A stretch of DNA of 55,065 bases from Verrucomicrobiota bacterium (GCA_016871515.1 VHDE01000030.1:1-55065); one strand, 5' to 3'. Shown: positions 38,552 to 47,297, numbered from the stretch's first letter. Program-made: numbers and translations. Notes: generated by a model not told the origin, from the sequence alone.

Positions 38552-38899
38552 ACCACGCTCGTTTACAACACTAAGGAACAGCGCCTCGAAAAACATTTCC
38601 TCAGCCTCGCGGGCGCCTATCGCAATTGCGCCGGCGGCGTCACGCCGTGGAACACCTGGGTCACCTGCGAGGAGGATGTCAGCAGCCCGAACGAAGGCGG
38701 CCAACTCCCTGACGAGCAAATGGAAAAGGATCACGGCTATAACTTTGAAGTGCCGGCCACCGACAAAATCGGACTCGCCGACCCAATCCCGCTCAAGGCG
38801 ATGGGCCGTTTCCGGCACGAGGCCATTGACAACAACTCATTCACTCAAGGCAAGTTTCCGGACACGGACGGCTTGGCGCCGTCAGGAGTAGCCTGCTGA
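38546..38899 (+). pseudogene. Fragment of a PhoX/DUF839 phosphatase-like gene
   Basis: [55 protein letters not shown] and [12 protein letters not shown] are consecutive motifs from the middle of the DUF839 (alkaline phosphatase PhoX) family. The beginning and end are missing; after HEA the frame continues into unrelated residues. No start codon of its own. Confidence 0.75.
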
Positions 38900-38957
38900 G
38901 ATGACGCGGCCATTGCACCGCACTAAACGAAACGCCTGATTACGCCATTCACCACTC

Positions 38958-39659
<702 letters not shown>

Positions 39660-39711
39660 TCCCCGCTATTCACCATATCCCCAATGAACAGGGGCGGAAG
39701 TCAGTCGCCGG

Positions 39712-39847
39712 CGTAGCGCAGACTTTCAGTCTGCTGTATCGCACTGCTTCCAGCCTGCAGAGCGTCAAACTCCCAGTCACGCCTCGACCTGTCCTCGCGC
39801 TGCCGTCTGGAAGCCGGCGACACAGCAGGTGGGAAACCTGCCCTACG
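39712..39847. repeat. 136-bp four-hairpin palindromic element, copy A
   Basis: Outer ends CGTAGCG (39712-39718) and CCCTACG (39841-39847). Inside: hairpin GCAGAC-TTTCA-GTCTGC (39718-39734), spacer TGTATC, a decayed hairpin with a TTCCA loop, a gap, a hairpin with a TGGAA loop near 39802-39818, then GCAGGT-GGGAA-ACCTGC (39825-39841). It ends 15 bp before the start codon of the first permease. Confidence 0.85.
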
Positions 39848-39861
39848 CCCAAGATGCTCCC

Positions 39862-41280
39862 ATGATCGCCTCCATCGCCCGCAAGGAATTCCTCGATGCC
39901 TGGCGCGACGGGCGCTTCCGCTGGGCCGCTGCCGTGATGCTGCTTCTGCTCGGCGTCGCGCTGCTGCTCGCGTGGCAACAAGTCGAACGCACCCGCGCCG
40001 AACGCGCTGCCGCCACAGCGATGGAACGCGAAAACTGGCTCAACCAGGGCGAAAAGAACTCCCACTCCGCCGGACATTACGGCGTGTACGTCTTCAAGCC
40101 GCTCCCGCCGCTGGCCGTGTTCGATCGCGGAATCGAACCGTTCGTTGGCTCCACTGTCTTCCTCGAAGCGCACCGGCAGAACCAGGCCGCGTTCCTCCCC
40201 GCACAAGACGCCACCGCGATGCGCCGTTTCGGCGAACTCACCGCCGCCACCGGCCTGCAACTGCTCGCCCCGCTGCTCATCGTGCTGCTCACCTTCGGCG
40301 CCCTGGCTGGCGAGCGCGAACGCGGCACGTTGCGGCAGGTATTGAGCCTCGGCGTTCGCCCGCGCGACCTTGTCCTCGGCAAGGCCCTTGGCCTCGGTGC
40401 CACGCTTGCCTTGCTGCTTCTGCCTGTCGCCGTGTTCGGCGCCATGGCGCTGACGAAACTTCCCGGCGGCGACGCGGGCGGCGGCTGGATGCGCCTCGCA
40501 TGGATGGGCGGCGCTTACGCCCTTTATCTTGCCGCCATCCTCGCCGTCTGTCTCGCAGTCTCCGCGGTGGCGTCCACCGCCCGCGCCGCGCTGGCCACGC
40601 TGCTGGTTTGCTGGGCGGCCAACGCCGTGCTCGCGCCGCGCCTCGCCACCGATCTCGCGCAGCGCATCCTGCCCACGCCAAAGCTGCTGGACTTCGAGAC
40701 CGCGATGCACAAGGCCGTGCAGGAAGGGATCGACGGCCACAACCCGCGCAACGAACGCTTGCAGGCGTTCGCCCGGGAAACCTTGAAGAAGCACGGCAAG
40801 ACGCGCATCGAGGAATTGCCGTTCAACTTCGACGGCCTCGTCATGCTGGAGAGCGAGCGCATGGCCAACGAGGTTTACGACCATCACTTCGGCAAGCTCT
40901 GGGGCCGGCTCGAAGCGCAGGATCGCGTGGTGACATGGACTGGCCTAGTCGCGCCCCTGCTCGGCCTGCGCTCCGCCTCGATGGCGTTGGCCGGGACCGA
41001 CTTCACGCACCACCGGCATTTCTCCGCCGCCGCCGAGCAGCATCGCCGCGACTTCGTGCGCGTGCTCAACGAGGACATGATGAACGACACCGCCGGCGGC
41101 CATCACGGCGGCACGGCTGGCCGCGAACTGTGGGAAAAGCTCCCCGCCTTCAGCTACAATCCGCCGCCGTCCGCCCACGCCCTGCGCGCCGCCACGCCCG
41201 GCTTGATTGTGCTCGGCCTGTGGGCCGCGGCAGCCTGGGTCGCACTGCTGCGAGTCGTGCCGCGCTTGAAGCCCCACTGA
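39862..41280 (+). CDS. ABC-2 type permease, DUF3526-like, first of two
   Basis: 472 aa from ATG 39862 (MIASIARKEFLDAWRDGRFR). One N-terminal helix, a long extracytoplasmic region, then helices around LLAPLLIVLLTFGALAGERER, which is the typical ABC-2 motif preceding GTLRQVLSLGVRP. A large Arg/Glu/His-rich external segment with HHRHF and GGHHGG could bind metal. Together with the second permease it would form a heterodimer. The transported substrate is unknown. Confidence 0.85.
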   Translation: MIASIARKEFLDAWRDGRFRWAAAVMLLLLGVALLLAWQQVERTRAERAAATAMERENWLNQGEKNSHSAGHYGVYVFKPLPPLAVFDRGIEPFVGSTVFLEAHRQNQAAFLPAQDATAMRRFGELTAATGLQLLAPLLIVLLTFGALAGERERGTLRQVLSLGVRPRDLVLGKALGLGATLALLLLPVAVFGAMALTKLPGGDAGGGWMRLAWMGGAYALYLAAILAVCLAVSAVASTARAALATLLVCWAANAVLAPRLATDLAQRILPTPKLLDFETAMHKAVQEGIDGHNPRNERLQAFARETLKKHGKTRIEELPFNFDGLVMLESERMANEVYDHHFGKLWGRLEAQDRVVTWTGLVAPLLGLRSASMALAGTDFTHHRHFSAAAEQHRRDFVRVLNEDMMNDTAGGHHGGTAGRELWEKLPAFSYNPPPSAHALRAATPGLIVLGLWAAAAWVALLRVVPRLKPH

Positions 41281-41321
41281 ATATGAGCCTTGAACCTCAA
41301 TCTCCAATCCCGCTATCGCGC

Positions 41322-41456
41322 CGTAGCGCAGGTTTCCAACCTGCTGTCTCGCCGGCTTCCAGCCGGCAGACCGTGGGAGTTGCCGAGCGCACCGACAAGT
41401 CGGAACGCTGGCGGATTGGAAATCCGCGATACCGCAGACTGGAAGTCTGCGCTACG
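41322..41456. repeat. 135-bp four-hairpin palindromic element, copy B
   Basis: Outer ends CGTAGCG (41322-41328) and CGCTACG (41450-41456). Four perfect 6-bp hairpins: GCAGGT-TTCCA-ACCTGC (41328-41344), GCCGGC-TTCCA-GCCGGC (41351-41367), GCGGAT-TGGAA-ATCCGC (41411-41427), GCAGAC-TGGAA-GTCTGC (41434-41450). Six-nt spacers separate each pair. A further CCGAC-AA-GTCGG hairpin sits in the middle (41392-41403). It lies upstream of the second permease. Confidence 0.92.
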
Positions 41457-41516
41457 TGGCAATGCCTGCTTCGCGGGCCAGCAAGATAATTCACGCTCTT
41501 CCACCGCCCATTTCTC

Positions 41517-42905
41517 ATGACTTCGCAACTGTTCAAACTCGAACTCCGCCTGCTCGCACGCGAACGCGCCGCGTGGGTGTTGCTCGCGCTTTTTGCCGGC
41601 GCGCTCGGTTACGGAATTCTGAATGGCAGTCGCGCCGCCGCACGGCGCCACGAGGCCGCCACCACGCTCATTCAAGGCTCCGATGATTTTCTCGGGCAGG
41701 TGAAGCAGGCACTTGGTCAGCAGGCGATTGACCCGAAAGCCCTCGCCAGCCGCGGCACCGTGGCGGTGCTGCCACCCGCGCCTCTGCCGTTGCTGGCCAC
41801 GGGACAGTCCGATCTGTCGCCGGGTCACGAGTCGGTCGTGCTCTGGCGGCTGTCCGCCTCGGGCGACACGCGCTCGGAGTTGCAGAATCCCTCGCACCTG
41901 CTGACCGGCCGGTTCGACCTCGCGTTTGTTCTCGTGTGGCTGTTCCCGCTGGTCCTGCTCGCGCTCGTCTATGATCTCATGGCGGGCGATCGCGAATCGG
42001 GCACGCTGCGCCTGGCCTTGTCGCAGGGCATCCGGCCCTGGTCCTGGATGGCGCGCCGCGCCTTCGCTCGTTCGCTGCACGTCCTGGGACTCGCCGCACT
42101 GGCCACACTGGCCGCGGGACTTTTCGGCGGGTCGGATGGAACTGGTTTGCGCCTGATGGTCGCACTGGCGGTGGTGCTCGCCTACGGCTTGTTTTGGATC
42201 GCGCTGGCGGTGGCGGTGAACGCCGTGGTGCGCAGCGCAGCCAGCGCCGCCACCTCGCTGGGTGCTGCATGGGTGCTGCTCGTGCTGGTGGCTCCCACGC
42301 TGCTAAACGCGACCGTCGAAACGCTTCATCCCACACCGTCGCGACCGGAGCTTGTCGCCGCTGGCCGCAAAGCTTCGGGTGAAGCCGAGAAACGCGGCGA
42401 GGAATTGCTGAACTCGTTCTATCGCGACCATCCGGAACTGGCCCCGCCCGGCCAGCAAGCCGACTTCGCCGCGCAACATCTCACTGTGCAATCCGAGGTC
42501 AGCCGCGCCGTCGAACCCGTGCGGCAGAAATTTGATGAACAGCTTGCGCAGCAACAAGCCGCCGTGAACCGCTGGCGTTTCGTGTCTCCCGCCATCGCCA
42601 TGCATGAGGCATTGACCGATCTGGCCGGCGCCGGCTACTGGCGGCACCGCGCCTTCCGCGAGCAGGTGAACGACTTCAAGAAATCCGTCGCCGACTTCTA
42701 CACGCCGAAGATTCATCTCCGCCAGGCACTGACCCTGGCGGACTTCGAGCGCCTGCCGAAGTTTGCCTTCCGCGAGGAGCCACCAGCGGCCTGGCTGAAT
42801 CGCACCGGCACCGGCCTGGCGGGAATGTTCGCCCTCGCCGGCGCGCTCGGCGCGTGGGCCGCAGTGCGACTGCGTCCCGCAAAGCTCGGCGCCCTGGCGG
42901 GATGA
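41517..42905 (+). CDS. ABC-2 type permease, second of two
   Basis: 462 aa. LELRLLARERAAWVLLALFAG gives the first helix; a long external loop follows, then helices around LVWLFPLVLLALVYDLMAGD and the RESGTLRLALSQGIRPW motif shared with the first permease. The C-terminal PKFAFREEPPAAWLNRTGTG then leads to a last helix. Overlaps the next gene by ATGA. Confidence 0.85.
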   Translation: MTSQLFKLELRLLARERAAWVLLALFAGALGYGILNGSRAAARRHEAATTLIQGSDDFLGQVKQALGQQAIDPKALASRGTVAVLPPAPLPLLATGQSDLSPGHESVVLWRLSASGDTRSELQNPSHLLTGRFDLAFVLVWLFPLVLLALVYDLMAGDRESGTLRLALSQGIRPWSWMARRAFARSLHVLGLAALATLAAGLFGGSDGTGLRLMVALAVVLAYGLFWIALAVAVNAVVRSAASAATSLGAAWVLLVLVAPTLLNATVETLHPTPSRPELVAAGRKASGEAEKRGEELLNSFYRDHPELAPPGQQADFAAQHLTVQSEVSRAVEPVRQKFDEQLAQQQAAVNRWRFVSPAIAMHEALTDLAGAGYWRHRAFREQVNDFKKSVADFYTPKIHLRQALTLADFERLPKFAFREEPPAAWLNRTGTGLAGMFALAGALGAWAAVRLRPAKLGALAG

Positions 42906-43564
42906 TGTCAGTCATTCCAAGTCCCGGCATGGCAGCCCTCACGGCGTTGGTTCTGCTGGCGCCCATTCCATCCTTCGCGAATGAGCCGGCCTCAGATGCA
43001 CTGCCCGCCCAAGCACTCGCCGCCCCGGGGTTGCCCAATTGCTTCGCGGTCGGCGCCAACTTTTATTCCGGCGGACAACCGGAGGGAGAAGCGGCATTCG
43101 CGCAACTCGCCCGGCTCGGGATCAAAAGGATCGTCAGCGTGGACGGAGCGAAGCCGGACCTGGCCTCCGCGCTCGCCACCATGAAGGCGCTTCCCGAAGT
43201 GGCGACGACCTCGTCGCTCGTGGACGCGATGGTGGCCTTGGACCAACACTTCGACCGGCTCAAGCTGGCGCAAAAGGCCGGATGGAATCCGCCTCCGAAG
43301 CGTCCCGGACTGGCGCCAGTCCACGAAGCCACCCTGCTCCGGGAACAACTGCGCAAACTGCTCCGCCACGAGGATACCCGGCTCCGTCCGGAGGATTACT
43401 GCGCGAAGCTGTCCGAGTCGGAGAAGGCCGCCGACGAGTTTCGCCAGCGCCTGCAGAGCGCGGGCAAAGACGGCACCCCTGTCCCGGCTGATGCGCTGGA
43501 AGCCGCATTCACGCGGCTCGGCCAAACCTGCGTCGCATGCCAAAAGAGATACCGCGATGAGTGA
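42902..43564 (+). CDS. DUF442/phosphatase plus cytochrome-like protein lacking both active motifs
   Basis: 220 aa with a signal peptide (MAALTALVLLAPIPSFANEP). Residues about 45-85 (CFAVGANFYSGGQP, LARLGIKRIVSVDGAKPD) match the start of DUF442/dual-specificity-phosphatase-like proteins. The expected catalytic HCxxxxxR core never appears; the chain moves directly to the helical part VDAMVALDQHFDRLKLAQKA and VHEATLLREQLRKLL. The C-terminal heme motif reads CVACQKRYRD, with Gln where CxxCH needs His. So it looks like a two-domain family member with an internal deletion and a broken heme site. Family assignment is from memory. Confidence 0.65.
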   Translation: MMSVIPSPGMAALTALVLLAPIPSFANEPASDALPAQALAAPGLPNCFAVGANFYSGGQPEGEAAFAQLARLGIKRIVSVDGAKPDLASALATMKALPEVATTSSLVDAMVALDQHFDRLKLAQKAGWNPPPKRPGLAPVHEATLLREQLRKLLRHEDTRLRPEDYCAKLSESEKAADEFRQRLQSAGKDGTPVPADALEAAFTRLGQTCVACQKRYRDE

Positions 43565-43621
43565 CGCATGGAATTTCATATCACACTTCCTAAACCTCCG
43601 ACACTCTGATACATCCACCGC

Positions 43622-43858
43622 ATGAACCGCACCGCACCCCGCAAGAAAAGCCGCGACCTCGAGAAAGTCTATCCGAAGAAGGATTTCATCGCCAAGCTGC
43701 GCCGATTGGCCGACGCGCTGGAGGCCGACAAGGCGTTCACCATCCAGGTGGCCGGCGAGCGGCTGCACATTCCGGCCGACGCGGTCGTCAACATCGAGCA
43801 CGAACGCGAAGGCGGGAGCGAGGAACTGGAGTTTCAACTCCTTTGGAAAAGCCGCTGA
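43622..43858 (+). CDS. Amphi-Trp domain protein
   Basis: 78 aa. KKDFIAKLRRLADALEADKA, FTIQVAGERLHIPADA and ELEFQLLWKSR follow the amphi-Trp pattern (small two-layer beta protein ending in a conserved Trp). Function unknown. 57 bp after the preceding gene. Confidence 0.85.
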   Translation: MNRTAPRKKSRDLEKVYPKKDFIAKLRRLADALEADKAFTIQVAGERLHIPADAVVNIEHEREGGSEELEFQLLWKSR

Positions 43859-43910
43859 ACTCTCCCGGTTCCCGCTGGCACTCCGGCGGCTGAACGCACC
43901 GCACTGACGC

Positions 43911-44540
43911 ATGAGCAACGAACTTGGCACTTTGACGCACGGCGCCGCCCGGCCGCATTTCCTCCGCCGCCTTTACGACTGGACGGTGGGCTGGGCCGAG
44001 CGACCCGGCGGTGCGTGGGCGCTGTTCTGCATCGCCTTCGTCGAGTCGTCGTTTTTTCCAATCCCGCCGGACGTGCTGCTGCTGGCACTGTGCGTGGGGG
44101 CGCCAACCAAGTCGTTTCGCTTCGCGCTGATCTGCTCGGTGGGATCGGTTCTGGGCGGGATGTTTGGCTACCTCATCGGCTACGCGGCGTGGAGCGCGGT
44201 GAAGGGATTTTTCATCCCCTATGTGTTTTCCCAGGCGCTCTTCGACAAGGTGCAGGTGCTCTACCAGGGCAACGCCTTCGTGGCCATCCTCACGGCGGCG
44301 TTCACGCCCATTCCCTACAAGGTGTTCACGGTGGCGGCCGGGGTGTTCGAGGTGAATTTCTGGACGCTCGTCAGCGCCTCCGCCGTCGGACGCTCGGCGC
44401 GGTTCTTCATGGTGGGCGGCGTGCTTTACTTTTTTGGCCCGCCGGTGAAGAAACTGCTTGAGAAATATTTTGACTGGTTCGCCTGGCTGCTTTTGGCGCT
44501 GGGCATCGGCGGTTTCGTGGCCCTTAAATACCTGCGATGA
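43911..44540 (+). CDS. YqaA/DedA-like membrane protein (VTT domain)
   Basis: 209 aa. Membrane segments surround the conserved core ALFCIAFVESSFFPIPPDVL, SVGSVLGGMFGYLIGYAAW and TAAFTPIPYKVFTVAAG, the SNARE-associated/VTT fold. DedA-superfamily proteins act as lipid or ion carriers; the substrate cannot be told here. Overlaps the LamG gene by ATGA. Confidence 0.9.
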   Translation: MSNELGTLTHGAARPHFLRRLYDWTVGWAERPGGAWALFCIAFVESSFFPIPPDVLLLALCVGAPTKSFRFALICSVGSVLGGMFGYLIGYAAWSAVKGFFIPYVFSQALFDKVQVLYQGNAFVAILTAAFTPIPYKVFTVAAGVFEVNFWTLVSASAVGRSARFFMVGGVLYFFGPPVKKLLEKYFDWFAWLLLALGIGGFVALKYLR

Positions 44541-45427
44541 AAACACTGCTTCTCCCGGCCCTCGGCGCGACCGCCGCCGCCGCGTTGTTGCTCCACACGC
44601 TCACCGTTCCCTCACCAGCCGCCGAATCCGCGCCCAGTCTCCGCGCGGCGCTGCTGCTGCACGCCTCGTTCGACAAGGGCCTGGACGCCGACTTCGCCGT
44701 CGGCGACGCGAAGCTCTACACCGCGCCCACCGGCAATCGCAAGTCGGCCCAACCCGGCCTGCCCGAAGGCGGCCTTGTGCTGCTGGCCCGGGGCGAAGGC
44801 CGGCATGGCGACGCGCTGCGCTTCACGAAGAAGATGAAGCCGACGGTGTTTTATCGCGGCGAAAAGAACCTCGGCTACACGACGAACAACTGGAGCGGCT
44901 CGGCGTCGTTCTGGCTGCGGCTGGACCCGGACAAGGATTTGGAACCGGGCTATTGCGACCCGCTGCAATTCGTCGCGCAAAGCTGGGGCCAGGGGAACAT
45001 GTTCGTCGAGTTCAGCAAGGACCACACGCCGCGCCATTTCCGCTACGCCATCCTGGCCGTCACGCGCTACTGGAACCCGAAGAACCTTGGCTGGGAAGTC
45101 CTGCCCGATGCCGAGCGCCCGATGGCGCCGGTGCTCAAGCCGCCCTTTGCGCGGGAGCGGTGGACGCACGTCGCGTTCACGTTTGGCAACGTCAACTCCG
45201 GCAAGAAAGACGGCTGGGGCAAACTCTATCTCGACGGGGAATACCAGGGCCAGTTCACCGGCTGGCAGAACACTTTCAACTGGGACGTGTCGCAAAGCGC
45301 CGTCACCCTTGGCCTGAGCTACGTCGGCTGGTTCGACGAACTGGCCCTCTTCAACCGCCCGCTCACGGACAAGGAAGTGAAGGCCATTTACCAGTCGCCC
45401 GGCGGCGCGCGGGAGTTAGTCCAATGA
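44537..45427 (+). CDS. Secreted LamG/concanavalin A-like domain protein
   Basis: 296 aa. N-terminal signal peptide (about 1-28), then a LamG fold: LLLHASFDKGLDADFAVGDA, WSGSASFWLRLDP, RERWTHVAFTFG, KLYLDGEYQG and FDELALFNRPLTDKEVKAIY. Such domains bind carbohydrates or proteins outside the cell; no catalytic residues are apparent. Last gene of the cluster. Confidence 0.85.
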   Translation: MKTLLLPALGATAAAALLLHTLTVPSPAAESAPSLRAALLLHASFDKGLDADFAVGDAKLYTAPTGNRKSAQPGLPEGGLVLLARGEGRHGDALRFTKKMKPTVFYRGEKNLGYTTNNWSGSASFWLRLDPDKDLEPGYCDPLQFVAQSWGQGNMFVEFSKDHTPRHFRYAILAVTRYWNPKNLGWEVLPDAERPMAPVLKPPFARERWTHVAFTFGNVNSGKKDGWGKLYLDGEYQGQFTGWQNTFNWDVSQSAVTLGLSYVGWFDELALFNRPLTDKEVKAIYQSPGGARELVQ

Positions 45428-45474
45428 GACGGGCCTGGATGGCAGCACGGGTCGCCGCGTGCCGCCTCGGAAAC

Positions 45475-45987
45475 TCAGGCTTCCGCGGCGCCGGGTTTCA
45501 CGGCGCCCGGACGCGGCGGGCGGTTCCTCCAGAGCCGACGAATGAGCAGGAAGCCCGTCAGCCCGACCAGCAATCCAACGACGGTGCAGCCGAGGAACAG
45601 CGGCCCGCCGGCTTTCCAGACCGCGGCGTTGTCCCAATGGAAGTCCTCCGGCTGCCGGCCCAGGCACCAGCAACCGATCATGAAGCAAAAGGGATAAAAG
45701 ACGACAGCGGTCAAAGGATTGGTGGTCAGCACCAGAGCGGTGACGACGAACAGATTGGCGCGGAAGTAGATGCCGGCCGGCAGCCCGAGCAGCATTTGCA
45801 GTCCCATCAAAGGAGTGGCTGCGACCAGCGACCCAATCAACCATCCGCGGGCCAGCGACTCCCGGCGAAAGGCCCAGAGTTCCCTGCTGAAAATGGAGTT
45901 GCCCATCCAGCGATGCACCAGCGAGCCTTTGAGGCGCTTTCGCGAGATCCCGTGCCGATGCAACCAGCGCAATAAACGAAAAGTCAT
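45475..45987 (-). CDS. DUF2062 membrane protein
   Basis: 170 aa from ATG 45987 (MTFRLLRWLHRHG); an in-frame start at 46056 would add 23 residues and neither has a clear ribosome-binding site. WLIGSLVAATPLMGLQMLLG, then NLFVVTALVLTTNPLTAVVFY with the NP motif, are hallmarks of DUF2062, a small membrane family near glycosyltransferases in some genomes. Faces the LamG gene tail to tail. Confidence 0.82.
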   Translation of the reverse strand: MTFRLLRWLHRHGISRKRLKGSLVHRWMGNSIFSRELWAFRRESLARGWLIGSLVAATPLMGLQMLLGLPAGIYFRANLFVVTALVLTTNPLTAVVFYPFCFMIGCWCLGRQPEDFHWDNAAVWKAGGPLFLGCTVVGLLVGLTGFLLIRRLWRNRPPRPGAVKPGAAEA

Positions 45988-46152
45988 CGCCGCGAACTTA
46001 TGGCAAACCGTGACGACTGCAAGCTTGGGCCGATGGTTTGACACGAAATTCTTCATTTACGCGCGCTGCCGCGACAGTTTGGCCGATCTGGTCGGGCCTT
46101 GTGCCAGTCACGCCCGGCCATCCGGCGGCCCGCGCTGAAAGCTCCTTAACTT

Positions 46153-46485
46153 ATGACGCCCTCCAATCCGGTAACCTCGCCCGCCCCAAACGGAACGCCC
46201 TGCTCCCGCAGCCAGCGCGCGCTGGACTGGATAGAATGGGCCGGCAACAAGCTGCCCGACCCCGCGGTGTTGTTTCTTATCGCGCTGGTTTTGACGTGGG
46301 TCGCCTCGGCCGCCCTGGCGCCCATGAAGTTTGCCGAGACCGATCCACGAACCATCTTGCGCGACGCCGCGGGCAACATCACTTCCCCGACGCGCGACAC
46401 AGCGTCCTCTTGGCGGGGGCGTCGTCCTCTTGCCGGGGAGCTCCTATTCATTATTCAATTGGCTCATCAAATGAATAATGAATAG
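46153..46485 (+). pseudogene. abgT-type transporter gene, cut after about 90 codons
   Basis: SQRALDWIEWAGNKLPDPAV, LFLIALVLTWVASAALAPM and DPRTILRDAAGNITSPT follow the N-terminus of AbgT (p-aminobenzoyl-glutamate / drug transporter, about 500 aa). After TRDTASSW the frame runs into non-homologous sequence and stops inside the hairpin at 46445-46484. Only the first membrane helix remains. Confidence 0.78.
46445..46484. repeat. Perfect 13-bp hairpin at transposon end
   Basis: TATTCATTATTCA (46445-46457) pairs with TGAATAATGAATA (46472-46484), 14-nt loop. It adjoins the GAATAGACACGACCCC end (46477-46497) also present at 165-185, and marks the point where abgT is cut. Confidence 0.85.
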
Positions 46486-46506
46486 ACACGACCCCAAAGG
46501 CCCCTG

Positions 46507-46674
46507 TCTGAAGTGGACCCGTTGCTTTGTCCCAAGTGCGGCGGGACGATGAAGATCCTCAGCTTCATCGAGCGGCGCCAGCGCGAGGTGATTGAGAAAA
46601 TTCTCCGGCATTGCGGGCTGTGGGAGGAGGATGCCGCGCGAGCGCCGCCCGAGGAGGCGGTCGTCGCGCGCTGA
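46507..46674 (+). pseudogene. C-terminal fragment of an IS91-type transposase
   Basis: 55 residues: VDPLLCPKCGGTMKILSFIE and EVIEKILRHCGLWEEDA are the conserved zinc-ribbon ending of IS91/Y2-family transposases. The remainder of the gene is missing, replaced by the RAYT-type end immediately upstream. No start codon. Confidence 0.75.
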
Positions 46675-46810
46675 GAGTTGAAGGAGATCGAAAGGAGGGA
46701 CGCCTGTCTGGCGGTGAGCGAATCGTTGCGGGCGGCTCAAGGGGCGAGTTGCCTGGACGTGGGGAAATTCCGCGGTGAAAATCCGAAATCTCGGATCTGG
46801 GCTACAGCTG

Positions 46811-47022
46811 GGATTGAACAGAAGATCGCAAAGGGCGCTAAGATTAGAAACTCCGAAATCTCTTTGCGCTCTTCGTGAACTTTGTGTGTTTTCTAGAGTC
46901 CGACGTTTTTGCGAAGACTCTTTGGCGGTGGCCTGAACAAAAGATCGCCAAGGACGCGAAGATCAGAAATTCCCAAATCCCTTTGCGGCCTTCGCGACCT
47001 TTGTGTTTCTCCCATGTCGGAC
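46811..47022. repeat. Two direct copies of a foldable 90-bp repeat
   Basis: 46811-46906 and 46932-47022 align throughout (GAACAGAAGATCGCAAAG / GAACAAAAGATCGCCAAG; CTTTGTGTGTTTTCT / CTTTGTGTTTCTCC; ending GTCCGACG / GTCGGACGG). Each has internal complementarity between AAAGATCGCAAAG-type and CTTTGCG-type segments. No gene is visible in 46675-47369. Confidence 0.65.
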
Positions 47023-47028
47023 GGTCTA

Positions 47029-47067
47029 GGGTCATATCTTAACATGTAACAAGTTAGGCGTTGACCC
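47029..47067. repeat. Short palindromic GGGTCA...TGACCC element
   Basis: GGGTCA (47029-47034) and TGACCC (47062-47067) flank inner TTAAC / GTTA complements. Looks like a REP-type hairpin or a minimal RAYT-derived end, given the shared GGGTC/GACCC ends elsewhere. Confidence 0.5.
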
Positions 47068-47297
47068 CGACTGCCAAACGCAAGTAGCGTCGCTGGTATG
47101 GCGCGACCGGCGTTACGGAAAACGATTGGAGGCGGACAACGCTTTAGGGAAAGAATTGCGCCAGCCGCGAATCTAAGCAGTCGAGACAATTCCTTGCAGC
47201 CAAAAAACAGGCTGGAAAACTGGCGCTAAGTCCTCAAAACCGGCCGCCATTCTCCAGATACACACGCAGGCAAAACACTTCCTTAGGCGACAGTTGG
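47068..47297. other. Non-coding stretch
   Basis: No coherent coding frame or recognised element between the palindrome at 47029-47067 and the hairpin at 47298. Confidence 0.4.

Noticed and set aside
39712..41456. CRISPR-like array
   Set aside because: Repeats are hairpins with variable stems in inverted arrangement, not direct repeats with unique spacers; no cas genes are present.
39972..41489. A 505-codon plus-strand frame overlapping the first permease gene
   Set aside because: Arg/Pro-rich shadow in GC-rich DNA; the overlapping permease frame has clear membrane helices and ABC-2 motifs, and this frame runs through the repeat at 41322-41456.
42992..43930. 312-codon minus-strand frame opposite the DUF442/cytochrome-like gene
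   Set aside because: No domain and it spans three plus-strand genes; considered because the sense gene is degenerate, but the sense frame has a signal peptide and family motifs.
44458..45975. A 505-codon plus-strand frame over the LamG and DUF2062 genes
   Set aside because: Compositionally odd, crosses two genes of opposite strand with recognised domains, and has no motif.
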